Source of the DNA: Todiramphus chloris collaris
Lineage: Eukaryota; Chordata; Aves; Coraciiformes; Alcedinidae
Assembly (NCBI GenBank): GCA_025345505.1
Contig: JANVCC010000270.1
Span: 6,787,867-6,851,866 of the forward strand
Reading direction: 5' to 3'
Length of the DNA stretch: 64,000 nucleotides
Shown here: piece by piece, positions 35,194 to 49,149 of the stretch
Layout of the letters: the number at the start of each line of letters is the position of its first letter
Numbering within the stretch: the stretch's first letter is position 1
Program-made: the position numbers and the translations under genes
The notes under the pieces: generated by a model
Database searches by the model: none
What the model was told of the DNA's origin: nothing
What the model saw: only the letters and a program-made list of their open reading frames with translations

Positions 35194-36179
35194 GTCAGGT
35201 ATGATGTACATATGGGTTCTTGTCCTCCTTAAAAGTGCTGCCATCAGTAAGGCACGTAGAGTCATGAAGCGCTAAAAAAGCCTTTTGTATTTTCAATATT
35301 ACAGTTTGTGATTTTTAGCTTCTAAGTTTCACTGGTTAAAAGCTTCCATTCACTTCTAAGATTGGAGAGATGAAATAACACAGCCAGCATCAACAACCTG
35401 AATCAGCAGCAATTCTTGTTTCCAAAGAATAGGTTTTCCCTTCTGTTTTCAAAGGATAATGACACAGTCACCTTTCTCAAGTAACAAAACCTCATTACAT
35501 TTAAAGAGAAAAAAAACAAATCAAAAACCATTTGGCATAAATTAATCCAGAACAGAGATAAACCACACCCACAGACCAAGAGAGCTAAACTTACTGAATC
35601 CTTACTAGTGGTGTGAAGAAAATTTAATGTTAGAACAATATACTCAAGTTTCTCCCTTCAAAAAAAAAGACAAAATTACACTTGTGATATTAAAAAAGCA
35701 AAGTCATCACTATCTTCATTACAAACCACTGGTTTAAGAACTACAAAGCCTTTCCAGGCTGACCTTTGACACAAGTTCTCAATGTGAGATAGCATCTCTA
35801 TCTTCGAAAGGCCAGAGGGAGTGATGGAGAATTGTTTGTCACATGAGGTTCACTTTAAAGCCTTTCTTTTACTTCCCAAAGAAAATACAAGCATTTGCAT
35901 AAAATTAATGCTGGTTGTTTTTGTTATGTACTTTCATACATATGCCGAAGATAAGGGGGTTCTTGGTTATTTTGTTTTTAAGTGAGAAGTACATAATCAA
36001 TGGGGAGCAGAAGAGAAGTTATTCCTAAGACACTGAACATGTAGAAGCTCTCTATTTTTCCAGTTTTACTTTGGAAGACAACAGCCCTCTGCATGATTAA
36101 TCTCTATCACTGCTTTCTTGACAGTTATTGGCATTTGCCTCCCAAAGCATTAGCATAAGACAACTCTTTCCTATTGTTC

Positions 36180-36310
36180 TAATACAGCAAGTCCCAAACA
36201 AGGGGTCACGGCCCCCAAGTAGGGTCACGGCAGTTATGACTGAGGTCATGAGCCCAACAGACCTATACTTGTTTATAATGGTATCTGGAGTCACAAGACT
36301 AACACGCAAA
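36180..36310. mobile_element. possible hAT-type DNA transposon relic
   Basis: The stretch reads gtcccaaacaaggggtcacg followed by gcccccaagtagggtcacgg, so the word gggtcacggc occurs twice within about 25 bases. Old hAT/Charlie-like non-autonomous elements often begin with text of the form CCCAAACNNGGGGTC(G/A)CG(G/A)CCCC. Further words such as gaggtcatgag and ggagtcacaagac continue the style. I cannot see matching terminal inverted repeats or a target-site duplication, and the right boundary is a guess. Strand is undetermined. Confidence 0.3.
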
Positions 36311-39300
36311 GCTCGTAACTGAAAGCCTTTGAAACAGCTGATGTAAGAAAGTACCCAAAGGAAGCATTGCATGACAGTCTTACCTGATACCAAAGCAAGA
36401 GAAATGCTAACTATGCTTAAGTGGTTGTTAATAATTAATATTTGGGCTTTATCCGCATTACTCAAGCAGCTACGGTGTTAAATTTTAAGCTACTTGACTT
36501 AGTAATGAACTTTAAAAGTCAGAAGTAAAACACATTACTATCCACCATCGCAAAAGAGAAGCCAGCTGGCAACTGGCAAAATTCATTGAGGAGCTCCCAA
36601 AACTAGTGATTCCAAATAAAATAAACACACTGGTTATTTTAAATATTAGTACTCAAAACCAAAGGAGTATTCCAAGTGAGGCACCAATACACCTTGACAA
36701 AAATCTCCACAGAAGTTTAGAAATAGAACACTTTTCCAGGGAGTTCATCCAAGCTAGAGAAGAAATCCCAATCTATACCTCTCCTCTTACTCCCAGGCCA
36801 CTCGGAAGGCCTCCTGGATACACCATCATCATCATTTCGGGCTGCCCACTAGAAGCAGAGGAGTCAAGTAACACAGTTGGTACGAAGGACTCAAGATTTG
36901 CACCATGCACATTTCAGGAGTTGTATTTCAGATCAGCTCCAAGGTCCCCGTAACAGAGAGAGGACTGGGAGGTGAAGTGGTGTGAGTACACTCTGGGTGT
37001 GAATCATCTGGCTTGGTGTTATCTGAAAGGAATCCAATTTGTGCTCTCAGGATTGCCCCACAATATGGACCAACATGGACATGATCAGCTCTGACTCTCA
37101 GTGCCCTGACTACGCTCCAAAACTGAGCTGCTGAGCCAAACTTAGACACTAACATAGTAATGACTGCAACTTCAACTGCAAAGCGCTGCATCCACTATGG
37201 ATCATGATGGGATAAAGCAAAGAGACTTTAATGAGCTGAAAAAATGACACTAATTTTAGCCAAATCCAAGAAGAAAAATTAAACACTCAGTACCTCAGCT
37301 AAAATGGAATATGTCAATCCAAATCCTTTCTTCCCTCCTCCCCTCAAACACTGCTGGGAATTACTTTCTTATGTTGGAAATAACATTTCATACCAATATC
37401 CACCAGCATTTGAAAAGTATGGGTTGCTAGAAAATGGAAAGAAAAACCTATGCCTTCTGTCACACGTTGTTAAATAAAATATGTTCACACTTAGAATGTA
37501 AAGATGTTTAAAAAATAGCTGGTAAAAGCATGAGCAAACTATTGGGACCTAGTCTAATTTTCACTCTGCCTTCATTTTCCACATTTAGGAGGATCAGCCT
37601 ACGCAATACTTTTTGCTTTGGGGCTTAGAAAAGATGATTTTTTTTTTTCCCTTTTTAACTAGGAAATACAGATATTATGGGCTTCCATACTTACTTTTAA
37701 GAAATCCTAAAAAGCTCTCGCTGTGCAATATACCTACAGAGAAGTTTAGCAGCCTCTTTTGGGACCTCCACAGAAATGACTGCTGATGTTCACTCAAAAT
37801 TTCAAATAGACATGACAAGTTCTCCCCTGCTCTCAGAATCAGCTGAGCATCCTGACCTGATAACAGGACACTAGGGATACTTAGCAATTATTTTAGCAGG
37901 AAAGAATGTGTTTCCTTCATTAACTAGACCATGAAAAACGGAAATACTCCTTTATAGTACTGAGAAAAAAAAAATAACAGAGTAAATTGGTGTCTTTTTC
38001 AAGCTGTAAGACATGGAAAACATAAAAATAGCGGGCTATGGTAACAGCGGGATGGCCCATGCAATAGATTCACACAAGATCTATCACTCCCACGAGCCAA
38101 CCACCTTTCCTTGCTGCAGGATAACTGCCCAGCTTGCCACGTGCCAGGAAGACAGGCTCATTTAGTGCGCTTCGGGAGGAAGGTTACGATGCTTTTGCTT
38201 GTGCTGTCTCTGGGGGTAGAGACCCACCGAAGGGCTGAAGGAGGGAGCCTTGTGAAGATAAGATCCTGGTTTGGCTAAAACAATAAAAGCAAGCAGCTTT
38301 AATGCAGATTTTGAAGGTTATAGTGTCCGAGTGAAGACCTTTGCCTAATAATCTGCAAAATTAATATTATAGAGTACAGCCTTAAACACAGCAATGAGTA
38401 CATGCTAAATACATATTACTACTCAACTCTCCACCCAAGTTATGCTAGACATCAATCACATAGAAAGCAGGGACAGACTGGACTAGGATATAAAGAACCA
38501 TAGGGAGAATACCTCGGGGGAAGTGGGGAGAAGCCTGAAGATCTAGCAGAGACAGTCAGTGGGCTGTACTCCTCTTCCTCCACCCAAGAAAGAGATGCCT
38601 TCTTGGTAAGAATTGTGCCTTCACTGTATGGCATAGCTTTTGCTAGCATTACTACATCAGCACTCCTGCAGAGACTTTCACCTCTGACTTTATCAGCTGT
38701 TGCCCGAGAATTACGAACTCCAGTTGACTTTTTGCAGCGAGCACATGTATCAACAGCAATTCCAAATCTGTGTTATCTATAAATTAAACTCTTGAACGTT
38801 GCAAAGCTGCTTCAGTCCTTAGGACTCTGAAACAGGCAAATGTCAAATTCTTACCCTTAACGTGACACTAAATTGGCGCGGTCAGCAGGACTGCGTTACG
38901 TGACAAAGGAATACAATAAAACCTCAAGATACTGGTTGGTAATACAAAAATTACCACAGCACTAGTGTATCTGAAGAGAAAGACAACCATAACTCTCATG
39001 CTCCCAATTACACACATACAATATGCATGCAGATTCACAATCAGGAAAGACCACAAAATCATAAAGTTACTTATTGAACCTCAGAGCGATATAAGCAGCT
39101 TTCACATCCCTGACTTTTACTTCTCCAGGCAGAAAAATCTCCGTCTGCACATCGCACACAGAGTTGCAGAGGCAACTTTAAAATAGCAGATCAGTGCAAA
39201 CAAAGTTGTATTCCTAGGGCTGCAGGTACGGAGTCTGAAGCCATCAGCTGAGGTATGAGCTGTCTTAGCCATCTCCGTCATTAAAATTCAACGCACTGCA

Positions 39301-40760
39301 AAGTATCTTTCTAAGTCTCTACACAACTGTCAAAACACAATTTACCTTTTTCTGCCTTGCCACAGTATGTATGTTTCCCACGTTAATTTATACAAAACAG
39401 CGAGCTGTCAACAGGAAAGGCTGCAGCACACCACAGTTAAGATATGGAAACACCATCAAATATTTGAAAATTAAAGGTGCTTCTTACACTACGCTGAAAC
39501 TTGAGTGCTATTTGGCAAAACAGAATAGCAAAACAAAAGCATGTTGGGGAAAAAAATAAATATGTCATCGGTAAAGGTCTTTGTACCCCAGGTCCAGCCT
39601 ACCACAGGAGTTTAAGTCCCTATTATCTATTTATTATTGTAATTTTCCAATAAAAATAGCTTTGCGCTGATTGAGTTTGCAAAGGGATTTGAAAGGCAGA
39701 AATTGGGAACAGAATATGTAAGAATTCAGACTGGTTAACACTGGTGCTGTGCTTGGCCCAGAAATCAAGAGCAGAGGGAGGAAACAAGCTGAATAAAGTG
39801 CAGACAAGTCCCAAAGCAAAAAGTACTGCCACCCATACCACTCCTGCTCTCCTGGTGAAAAGATTCAGATCCAAGGCTGCAGAGAGGGATGCAAAACCTC
39901 TACGGGAACATGATGTCCTCAGGCAGGCTCAGCTCATCCCTCAACTCTTGCATCCACATCTGCAGGAGAGCCCTTTCAAAACATACTTACTGGACATAAA
40001 ACACCTATGATCCAAAATGAAAAAATAAAGTTCTAAAAAACATTTTTCTAAGAGTCTTGGCAGACTCTTCTTCAGAGAAGAAGGTGATTAAATAAACTGA
40101 AGAGTTAGTCACTGCTTACAGCCCGTATTAGGAAGAGGTACTGGCCCCTCACACCTTCACATCCAACTGAAGGGTTTCGTAGTTCAGAAACTTGCACCTT
40201 ACGTTCCTATCTCATCTTGCCTCCTCACTGCTCTCACATCCTCCCCTCCTGCCCCACTACCCTTACATTTGAGAGCATGGTATCTAAAAAACATGCAGGA
40301 GGTCACAGGCGTTTTATTCCACGTGGAAAATCTGTTATACTTCTAGAAGTAAAAGTTCTCATTTTTATAACAACCATTCTAGTAGCTAAAACTTTAAAAA
40401 TGGATCACAAATAAACTGTAAGGAAAAGTACAAGTAAAATAATGGCATACTCAAGCTAATCTCGCTCTATTTGATTTTCTCTGTGCTAAATACATGGGTT
40501 TATTTACCTACTAAGGCTAACGATCACTTGAAAGATGCAGTTGTATCTCACAAAAAGAAACACATTCTCTACCTTTGTGAAAGATAAATTTGAGTTGCAC
40601 AAACAGCCAAGGCTTAAAACATTTCCATTACGAGGCTCCTCAGTCTGCAGGCTTTTCTCAACATGTAACTAGAAAACACAACAGGTAACAGCAAGTGCTC
40701 TAAAATAAACACTGATTCTTGGGATAACAAAACCTATTTCACTTTGTTTATATAGGGCTT

Positions 40761-40771
40761 CCCCCCCCCCC
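40761..40771 (+). repeat. poly-C (C11)
   Basis: Homopolymer of eleven C after gggctt. Confidence 0.9.
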
Positions 40772-42607
40772 TCCAGCCATTAAATCCTCTTACTCAGTTT
40801 TTAAAGATAAAACCATAAAAAGCATTTCCACAGAACGCTGTTATCCTCGAACACTCCTGCTAGTTATGAACTACAACTATAGTGGAGTTCCTGTAACACG
40901 CAGACTTCTCCCACCCTCTTGAGAAAATAGTTCACAACCCCCTGCCAAAGGGATGTGTAGTATTTATATTACTGTTAGCAATACCAGTATGACCTGGGTG
41001 TATTTTAAAACGGAAGGTGTATGATCATGTGTCATCCACTCAGATGACCAGAAGCAGAACAGGTAAGTTACGTGTACTTTTAGATTGAAAACTGGTATTT
41101 TGGTCTCTGTTTCTAGCTTAGGACAGAAGTTTAACAGTATCACAAACACCCAGCACACACGTGCCTCACGGCAGCACCTCTGACAGATACAAAACCCGTA
41201 CTGCTGCCATCCTGCAAACTTCTCCTGGTCCTCCCCAAGCCAAGAACTGAGACACCCTCCTTCCGAAACTGCAGAACAAGAGAGTGGCACTGGAAACTCC
41301 AAAGGACAAGGGACTGCAAACCCCATGGCTGTCTTAAGTCGGAGAAAGCACGGTGAATGGTGAAGGATTCAGCTCCAGCAGCCCAGCCCGTGATGCGCTG
41401 CAGGTACTGCTGCCTTGGCAGCACAGCCACCCTGCTGCAAACTGGGGAACTGGCATCCCGCAGCTGAACAGGCACCGGGGCTTTCTGCTCGGCTCCAGAT
41501 GTTTGAGTTCACCACGAGCTTTGTAACGGAGTCAGAACCAAACCAGCGAAAAATAGACATAACGTTAAAAATAAACACTAATTTTGGTTAGGTTTTTGCA
41601 TCATTCATCGTGTACTCGTTGCATTCTGGAGAACAAAAGAGGGGTGGGGGGAGAAGAAAAGCACTGTTACAGTAACATTGGCTTGCATAGAAGTGTCTGC
41701 AAGTAAAGTATAGTATTTGCAGAAAGCCAGACTCAAAATAACCCCTTCCTGGCAAACTCCAGAGCAGTTGCAAATGCAGCAACTCTATTTACACTGCCCA
41801 CTATGGGGCAAGAGTTGCCCCTCGGTTTGCAAAGCTCTAGCAAAACCTCACCTCTGCCCACAGCAACCTCCCAACACCTATAAACAATACCCCAAACTCA
41901 CAAACTAATTTGTGTTCACCAATTTAAAGATTTACGTTCACTAACAGGGCATTTCCATAGAAGCAAAACTGAACATGTGTATCGCCGAAACTAAGCACAG
42001 AAGGTGGGGGCTCTACTCACTTTGGCCAGAGGACATTTCCTGTGAATAAATAACTCAGTTATCACCACAATAACCTGGCATAAAACACAGGAACAAACCT
42101 GGAGCTCATGTCAATCTTTGCCACAATTTTGGATTCCCCACCTTTGGGCACTTACAGTGAAAACTTGTGATTAATCCAAGGTCAAAGGGAAGGTGCAATA
42201 GTACTGAAGAATTCTCTCTACACACATATACGCTCCCTCCATCGACAAGTACTTCAGATGTGTTTTAAAAACTTAGCCAGCACCTTAAACTTAACGTGAT
42301 GTGGGCTAAGGAGTTTTATTTAGATTTGAAAACTGTGACAGAAAAATCAGGTTTACTCAGTGTAGCTCCTACCAGACAACATAAACAAGAGTCAGGAAAA
42401 GCATCAGCACTTACACTTTATGAAGGGCTGTATTTTGTGGCACTGTCTCAGGGATCAAGGTAAAGTCCAGTGTATGGTATCACCCTGATATGCTATCCTG
42501 GTAAAAGCATTAACTAGATGTTGAGTTAGTTACCTGATGGATTTCATACACTTAGGAAGACAGCTTGGCTTTTCCAGGCATTAAATATTTTTTGCAATTG
42601 TCTAGAC

Positions 42608-42635
42608 TTTTTTCTTTTCTTTTTTTTTTTTTTTT
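42608..42635 (+). repeat. T-rich tract with T16
   Basis: Pyrimidine tract ending in a sixteen-T homopolymer. Low complexity only. Confidence 0.9.
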
Positions 42636-43012
42636 AATTCAGTTTCAAGTTTTTACGCCATTTTGCAAGCACATCTCAAACTTCTGTACACTGGAGGCAC
42701 TTCATAATCTTCAAAATATTTCTGCTGTTTCTGACAGAGACAATGAAAAAAGTCTTCTCTAAGTTGTCAATATGATGCAGCCTGGTTTAACAGATTCCTA
42801 GTGTGGATTTTAGAGTAGGTTTAGGGGAAGCAAATTCTCTGATATCCATTAAGTCAATGCTAATCAATTACATTCACTGTGTTTAAAATGGTTTTTAGCA
42901 TTTTGCTGGAGTTACTTTTTTAATTCTCAAGCTATGCAAGTGTTTGTGACACTGAATCATTTCCCATGCACTTACAGCAAGAACTACAGTAAATCACATT
43001 CAAATAGACTGC

Positions 43013-43033
43013 CTAAATAAATAAATAAATAAT
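43013..43033 (+). repeat. (AAAT)n microsatellite
   Basis: About five copies of the AAAT/TAAA tetranucleotide followed by T-rich and A-rich sequence. Confidence 0.85.
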
Positions 43034-45334
43034 TTTTTTAAAAAAGGAAAATGGAAGAAAAGAAACCAGTTCAAATAGCAAAATATGCCAAGTCCACCAC
43101 CCAGACGCTCTATTGGCTGCAAGTGGGAAAAGTTTCAGCTTTAGAAAAGTAGTATCACCTTGCAGTTATCTTTAGAAACTTTAGAATATACCAGCCTTTT
43201 GAAAATAAGATTTTATACACCACACTCATTTATGTTTTACCTGATTAAAAAAAACAAACAAAAAGTTAAACACAAGTCACACAAGAGCAGAAATAAAGAG
43301 GAGCTACATTAAAGAGTTATGGTAAGTAGAGCTAAGTTTATAGATCTGAAGGAAGGGAAGAATGTCAGTTTTTCTAGAATTACACGGCACTACAGTAATA
43401 GGATAGGAGCAACTGAAATCATGCGATAGGAATGACCATAATCAACTAGAAGAAAAACAAAACAAAACCCAAAACCAACCACCTAGAAGAGTGAAACCAG
43501 ACATAATTCTAAAATCTTGAAAATTAACTAAGGGGCTTATGACCTTATGCGTTATGTCTATGTCAGACTGGGCACCTTGCTGGGAAGCCAGGAAAAGGCA
43601 CGATTACACTGCTCACCACTCTCCCCGTGTCCAGGCACACCACTATCGTTATGTCCTTCCTGTTTCAGCACTACTATTTGCTACCATGTAAAATAAGAAC
43701 ACGGACCTCCTAGAAACAGCACGCAGACGATGCAGTTTTGCAGGCAATTTCAAGTTCAAGTCTTCAGGTATTCTGTCAAACCCATGAGATATTCTTCAAG
43801 TCTGATCCTGGTGACTTTTATATAGACTATTGGAAAGCATTACTGATTAAAAGCTGCCCCATTCCGTTTTAGACTCTGGCAAAGAGCTGGGAAGTTTACA
43901 CAGGCAAGACATTAAATACACATACACACACCCCCTGCCAACAGCCACGCAACATTAATGCTACTGAGCAGGGAATAAATCACTAACAGACAAAAAGCAA
44001 AGTTTGCTGGGGCAAGCTCTAACTCCAAGTTAAATATTCAGCCTGTAGCACGTTCACCTCTCCCTTCTGGGGAGCTGATGGACGTACAGGTTACTCATCA
44101 GGGGACAAGAGTGAGCAAGTTTCTTCCAGCACGGATCTGATCTTCCACCTGCTGTGGCCACACTACAGCCTGTGAGCCCTCTTTAAAGGCAAGAGCAATA
44201 ACCTTTTAGAAAACATACACAAATACCTTCAGGCATAAAAAGGAGGCATCATTTCCAGGCAGCTCTCTCTGGGAACATCTTTCTCAAAGACAGGCAGTCA
44301 AAGCTGCTCCCCTACGGCCCCCCCATTCTTGCTACCCCAATAGGAAAAGAGCATCGCAGCAGTCTTCACTTCTGCCCTGGCATATCCCCAGTCAGGCCTT
44401 CCCCCTCTGCTGCGGGTGCTCACAAGCTGGTCCCAAGCCCAGGACAGAGGAGAAGTGGTGTGGGCAGAGCCCTCAATGCCATCTTCTGCACTGCTCTTCA
44501 CAATTCAACCGGGCATCACCTTCGTGTGGTATTTCCCACATGCACAGCCTTACAAGCCCAGAGATGCTCACACTTTTGTGGTGGCGTGAGACCACCAGAT
44601 ACACCTGATTCTGGTATTTCAAATCCCTGGCATTACTTATTTATTCTTTAAAATATGAATCTGACCATTTAGACTTTGCTATAGAACTATATTGCCATTC
44701 AGCACATATCAGAATCAATACACGACACAGAAGTGTATTTCAGATGCACTTTAGTGCCTCGGGAAGGAACAAAGTTAGTATGACATGTCTTTTCATGAAC
44801 ACTTATTCCTGAAAAACTATGAAAACCTTGATCACCTCTAAGTCTGATGATGGGGGAGGGAACTGTGTAAAAAGTTAAAGCAAGCATTTCAACCACAGAT
44901 GATCGTATGAACAAAAAAAATCATGTGACATCCCTATCCAGCACATTACTAAACAAGATCATCAAATTGTAGCAAGCAAAACTCAGGAAGTTTTCTTTTG
45001 GGGGCAGCACAATGACCAAAGCCATGCCTAGATAACAGATTTTTATGCTTATGTTCTCTGCTGTGTTCTCTTAGTGCGCTATAGATCTAAAATTCGATGC
45101 ATTCTGCTATAATGGCAGCATATGGACAGAAATGCCTACAGAAGGCAGGGAAATATCTCCAGGCAGTCATTTCCAAGGCTTGAAGAGAAGGCACATGTGA
45201 AAGGCCTCCATTTCTGTTCCTTGTACAACATCATTTGTGCTTCCTGCATTTAAACTCATCGGTGAGGGTCATCATCACCATCAGGACAAGAGTGGAATTT
45301 CTCAGCTCCGAAGCAAAGCATGCTTGGGAGGAAC

Positions 45335-45404
45335 AAAAGGGAAAAAAGAAAAAAAAAAAAAAGGAAAATTACAAGAAAAAAAAAAGAAATGAAAAATAAA
45401 GAAA
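45335..45404 (+). repeat. A-rich low-complexity tract
   Basis: Interrupted poly-A with G and a few T/C. A G-rich run (nine G, then AGGGGG) follows at about 45470-45484. Confidence 0.85.
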
Positions 45405-45720
45405 ACCCCAACATGTGCAGACCAAGATGAATACTGGCAGAGAAACCAACCGAGCTGCAATAAACACTTGGGGGGGGAGGGGGAGTACTTGTCACAGCAT
45501 CACCATCTTGGCTTTGCTGCAACAGCATCATCTCGCTGATCTCACCACAGAGCTGAATTGAACAAACTGAACAGGAAGTATAAAGGGGCAAAAGAAAAAA
45601 GGACAAGATATGATTTATTATGTACTACACAAGAACCACTGGTTTAACTGTCTGCATTTCAACAAATCCTGAGAAAGAGAGGAAAAACTACCAATATTCT
45701 TCATAACAGTTCTTACAAAA

Positions 45721-45735
45721 CAACAACAACAACAA
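45721..45735 (+). repeat. (CAA)n microsatellite
   Basis: Four to five CAA units after a short poly-A. Confidence 0.8.
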
Positions 45736-48690
45736 AAAGTACTGAAAACCAGGCTGTACTTGCTGCTCGATTAAAATCCACATGAAAGCCCATTTTGGGA
45801 GAAGTAATACAAAGGCATCCATAGATCTTGGAAAGTTACAAGCTTGTTGCTAAAATATTTAGCTAAGACAGACCACCTTTTAAAATGCTATGAGAATAGC
45901 ACGTGTCCCCCACTAATGAGTGGCAAGACTAATAAATCATCAACAGTGAAATCATGAGCTCCGAGGGGGGTCTACCTCTTCATCTGTGACAATTAATGTG
46001 TCGCCCTCACAGCAGCCCAGAGGCAAATTCCTTATGCTATTTTTTTATGCATGTATTGTTTTAAAACATATCTCTTCCAAAATTACACTTGACATTTCTT
46101 TAATGGACTGACTTGCACTCCAGCCAACCAGCATCACACATTTAAAGACATCAGGCACAATAAAGATCTTCTAAAATTCACCTAATGCTCTATTTCCTTT
46201 CCAGTATAGAGGGATAACTTCTCCCCCCAGAAAAGGCACTGAAGTATCTTTTTTCACTTATTACCAATAACACTGACTACACGGGGAGACATTTTTCTCA
46301 AGGTTCGTCATGAATTTTTCATGATTAAAAGCAGGGCAAAATAGTCTACGGTTGTGACCTATATTCACAAAACAAGGGAATGTAAATGTAAACAAAGGAA
46401 TAACTAGGGAAGGATGAAATGTAAATACCCCTTCCACAGCACGCACCGAAATCAAAAGGCTCACCTTAGGGTAAGCTTATACTGCGCTGAATTTTTAGGT
46501 TAGCCCCTGATAAAGGCTGATAAAGATCACAGCCTGCATCCCCTGCCTAGCACTTTAAAGTTCTTCCAGTGCAATTTGCTTTAATACCTTTGCACGCTGC
46601 TTGTGTGTACATAGACTTCAAATCATGCCCTTTCCCTGAGTTGGGTTCCCCCTCCCCTTACTTTCATCGTATTTTTTGTGACATCTGCAGCCAAGCAGCA
46701 CTATTCCCATAAGTTGTACTAAAAAAATAAGTTGGATCATTCAGCAAAGCCTGAAAGCTTGTCTCTCCCCATAAACGAGAGGAGAGGGAGAGGTTTATAG
46801 CAGCGAGGACTTTGACAAGGAAGCTGCAGCAGTTTTCTGCCAGGGGGTAGGACACCATCCTCTCCCATCCCACTGCTGCCCAAGGACTGCCATCTGTGTA
46901 GCTGAGATGGCAGAAGAGGATGCGTGTCCTTGCCGCAGTTCACCCTCAACATATTAATTTAAAGGCACCATAAGGCTAAGTCTTAGGATGGATAATAATT
47001 GCTTGGATTTTATATCGATTCGCCTTACAGGAAATCATGACTGTCAATGGCATTTTTAATTTAACAGCACATAAACCCAACTATTTTTGTATCTCACTTT
47101 AAAAGCTGCCAACCTGCCCTGGCAGACTACACCCATAAAGGAGTAGGCACGCTACTGAAAAACAGTCTTTTATTCAGCAGGTACTATCCAAAGCAGGAGG
47201 TGAAAAAGTAGTCAAGAATTTTTCAACTGGCATTATACACCCAAGCTAAGAGATGCATAAAATGAGAGCAAGTCAGCCTTTTATACAGACACATTGAGTC
47301 TCGGTCCTGTGAGTTCTGGGAGGCAGCATGCCCCTCCTCCTCCTCAGCTGCTGTTAGAGGTCAGGAATGAAGATTAAACAAGAATTCACAACCTGACTCG
47401 GGTATCCTACCCAAAGGCTTCAAACTTCAGTTCTTTCACAGCAGAAATCATTTTGCTGCCTCAGTGACAGCAATCTCCACAGGCATCAAGCAATGAGGGG
47501 GAAAAAAATATCTGTGATAAATGGCTACAAGATCTTCAGCTATCACACAAATTACTTAGGGCTTTAAATCAATATTTGAGATATACATCCTGGAGTTCTG
47601 AATCAAAAGAAAGAAAAAGAAAACAACACAAAACAGCTTTTAAAGATAGAGAAAGATGAAAAAGTGACCACGTTTCAAACTCCAACTGCTATTACTGCTA
47701 TGTTAGAAAATTCTCAAGCACATCTCTTCTTGCGTCAAGCTCTGAAGCTGTTTCTTTCATTCCAGTGACTCTGGAAGTGACTGGCACTGTAAGCATGTGA
47801 ATGCCACACTACAGCGTGACCGATGCCTACTACATGCTGAGACTTGAAAGACCATCGGAAATTGAGGTGGTGAGAATTGCATTTGCATGTCAGAGGTTGC
47901 AATCAAGTCTTGGGGAGCTGCTCTCAGGCTTTTCCAAAGACCTCTAGGAGCACTAGGAACTTACTGCTGGCTACTCCTTCGAGCCATGGAAATGTGGCAC
48001 TCACTGGAGAGGAGGACCACAAGCCCAGGAGGGTAGGTTTTTGCCATAGAAAGCCAGATCTTATTTTTCACATGCCCTGCTCCTGCAGCAGCAGCAGGCC
48101 ACCCGGCACCAGTTGGCCACGCGCTCTCAAGAAGCATGGCAAGAATATCATTTGACCGAGCTGTCTGCTGCCTCCAGTCCCCTGCCTCACACCCAGGCAC
48201 AATAACATGTGTGCGATTCCTGAAGGCTTCCTATTACAGCCTTAAAGAAAAAAAAGGGGACAGAAAACCCTGGTGAGGATCCTGTGGAACAGATGCCAGC
48301 TGAGGGAACAGAAGAGATCATTATGAGGTTTATTTCTTCATGCTTACACTAGAGAACTCTAGTGGGCTACACGAAATTAATGAGGACCTGTATTAAACAT
48401 GTAGCCACTCCCTCTATATAATGAATACGTAGGCATTAAAAACCCCTGCTGCTCTACTCAAAGCAGATGGGGTAATGCTCAGCAGCCCTGGTTTTGAATG
48501 CATCTGGTAGTCAAATGCCATCTTTCACAAAGCTCCTTCTCAGTCAGCAGAGACTGCTGGTGGGGCTCCTCAAGCTACGACCGACACAACGCAAGCCTCC
48601 ACGCAACCATCACAGGATGAAGCTCTAACACGCTTTAAACCTTAGCAACAGCTAACGTGGTTTCTCATAATACCTTGCAATAAGGAGGGG

Positions 48691-48737
48691 GGAGGAAAAA
48701 AAAAAAAATATCTCTCTCTCTCTCTCTATATATATAT
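48691..48737 (+). repeat. A12 / (TC)8 / (TA)5 compound microsatellite
   Basis: A purine and poly-A segment runs to about 48709, then eight TC units (48711-48726), then about five TA units. Compound repeats like this are usually length-variable. Confidence 0.9.
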
Positions 48738-49149
48738 CTTGGACTGGATTTGCAAAATTGCTGAACAAGCTACCTCAAAGAAATCCCGTGATACGAGCCA
48801 TGTACCTGCAAACGCACCAGAGATCAGCAAAATAAAACCAGACTAGTGACCAGAAAAGCCTGGCTGTCATTGAAATGCTTCCCTCATCACCAGTGGAAAA
48901 TAATCACTGCCACAACACCGGAGGACAGTTTTAAGTATGCGTAACCTCACAAGGAATATTTCACGTGATTCTGCTCACTCTGACTTAAAGCTTTGCTATA
49001 TGTTAACTGGCTGTGTAGAAAAGGCAGTTGAAAAAGGCCCGTTCTCAGTCTATCGTTTATTCCACGGAATTAGCAGCTGGCTAAGAATTCTGGGCAAGAA
49101 ATGTTTATGAAACAAGTGGTGTTAATGAATACCTTGGGATTCTTCCTTA

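Larger units (their letters stand above)
31798..36179. other. unique sequence with weak exon-like segments
   Basis: Contains two minus-strand splice-bounded segments (33045-33106 and 34297-34379) described in the findings; neither is confirmed. No transposon is recognised. Confidence 0.45.
36311..45334. other. unique sequence, nothing recognised
   Basis: AT-rich intron-like DNA with short simple repeats only. A minus-strand splice-like pair at 39346-39404 encloses an open frame but has no supporting neighbours. Confidence 0.5.

Noticed and set aside
39346-39404. 59-base minus-strand exon-like segment (LAVLYKLTWETYILWQ)
   Set aside because: Good acceptor but moderate donor, and no phase-compatible neighbour; treated as a pseudo-exon.
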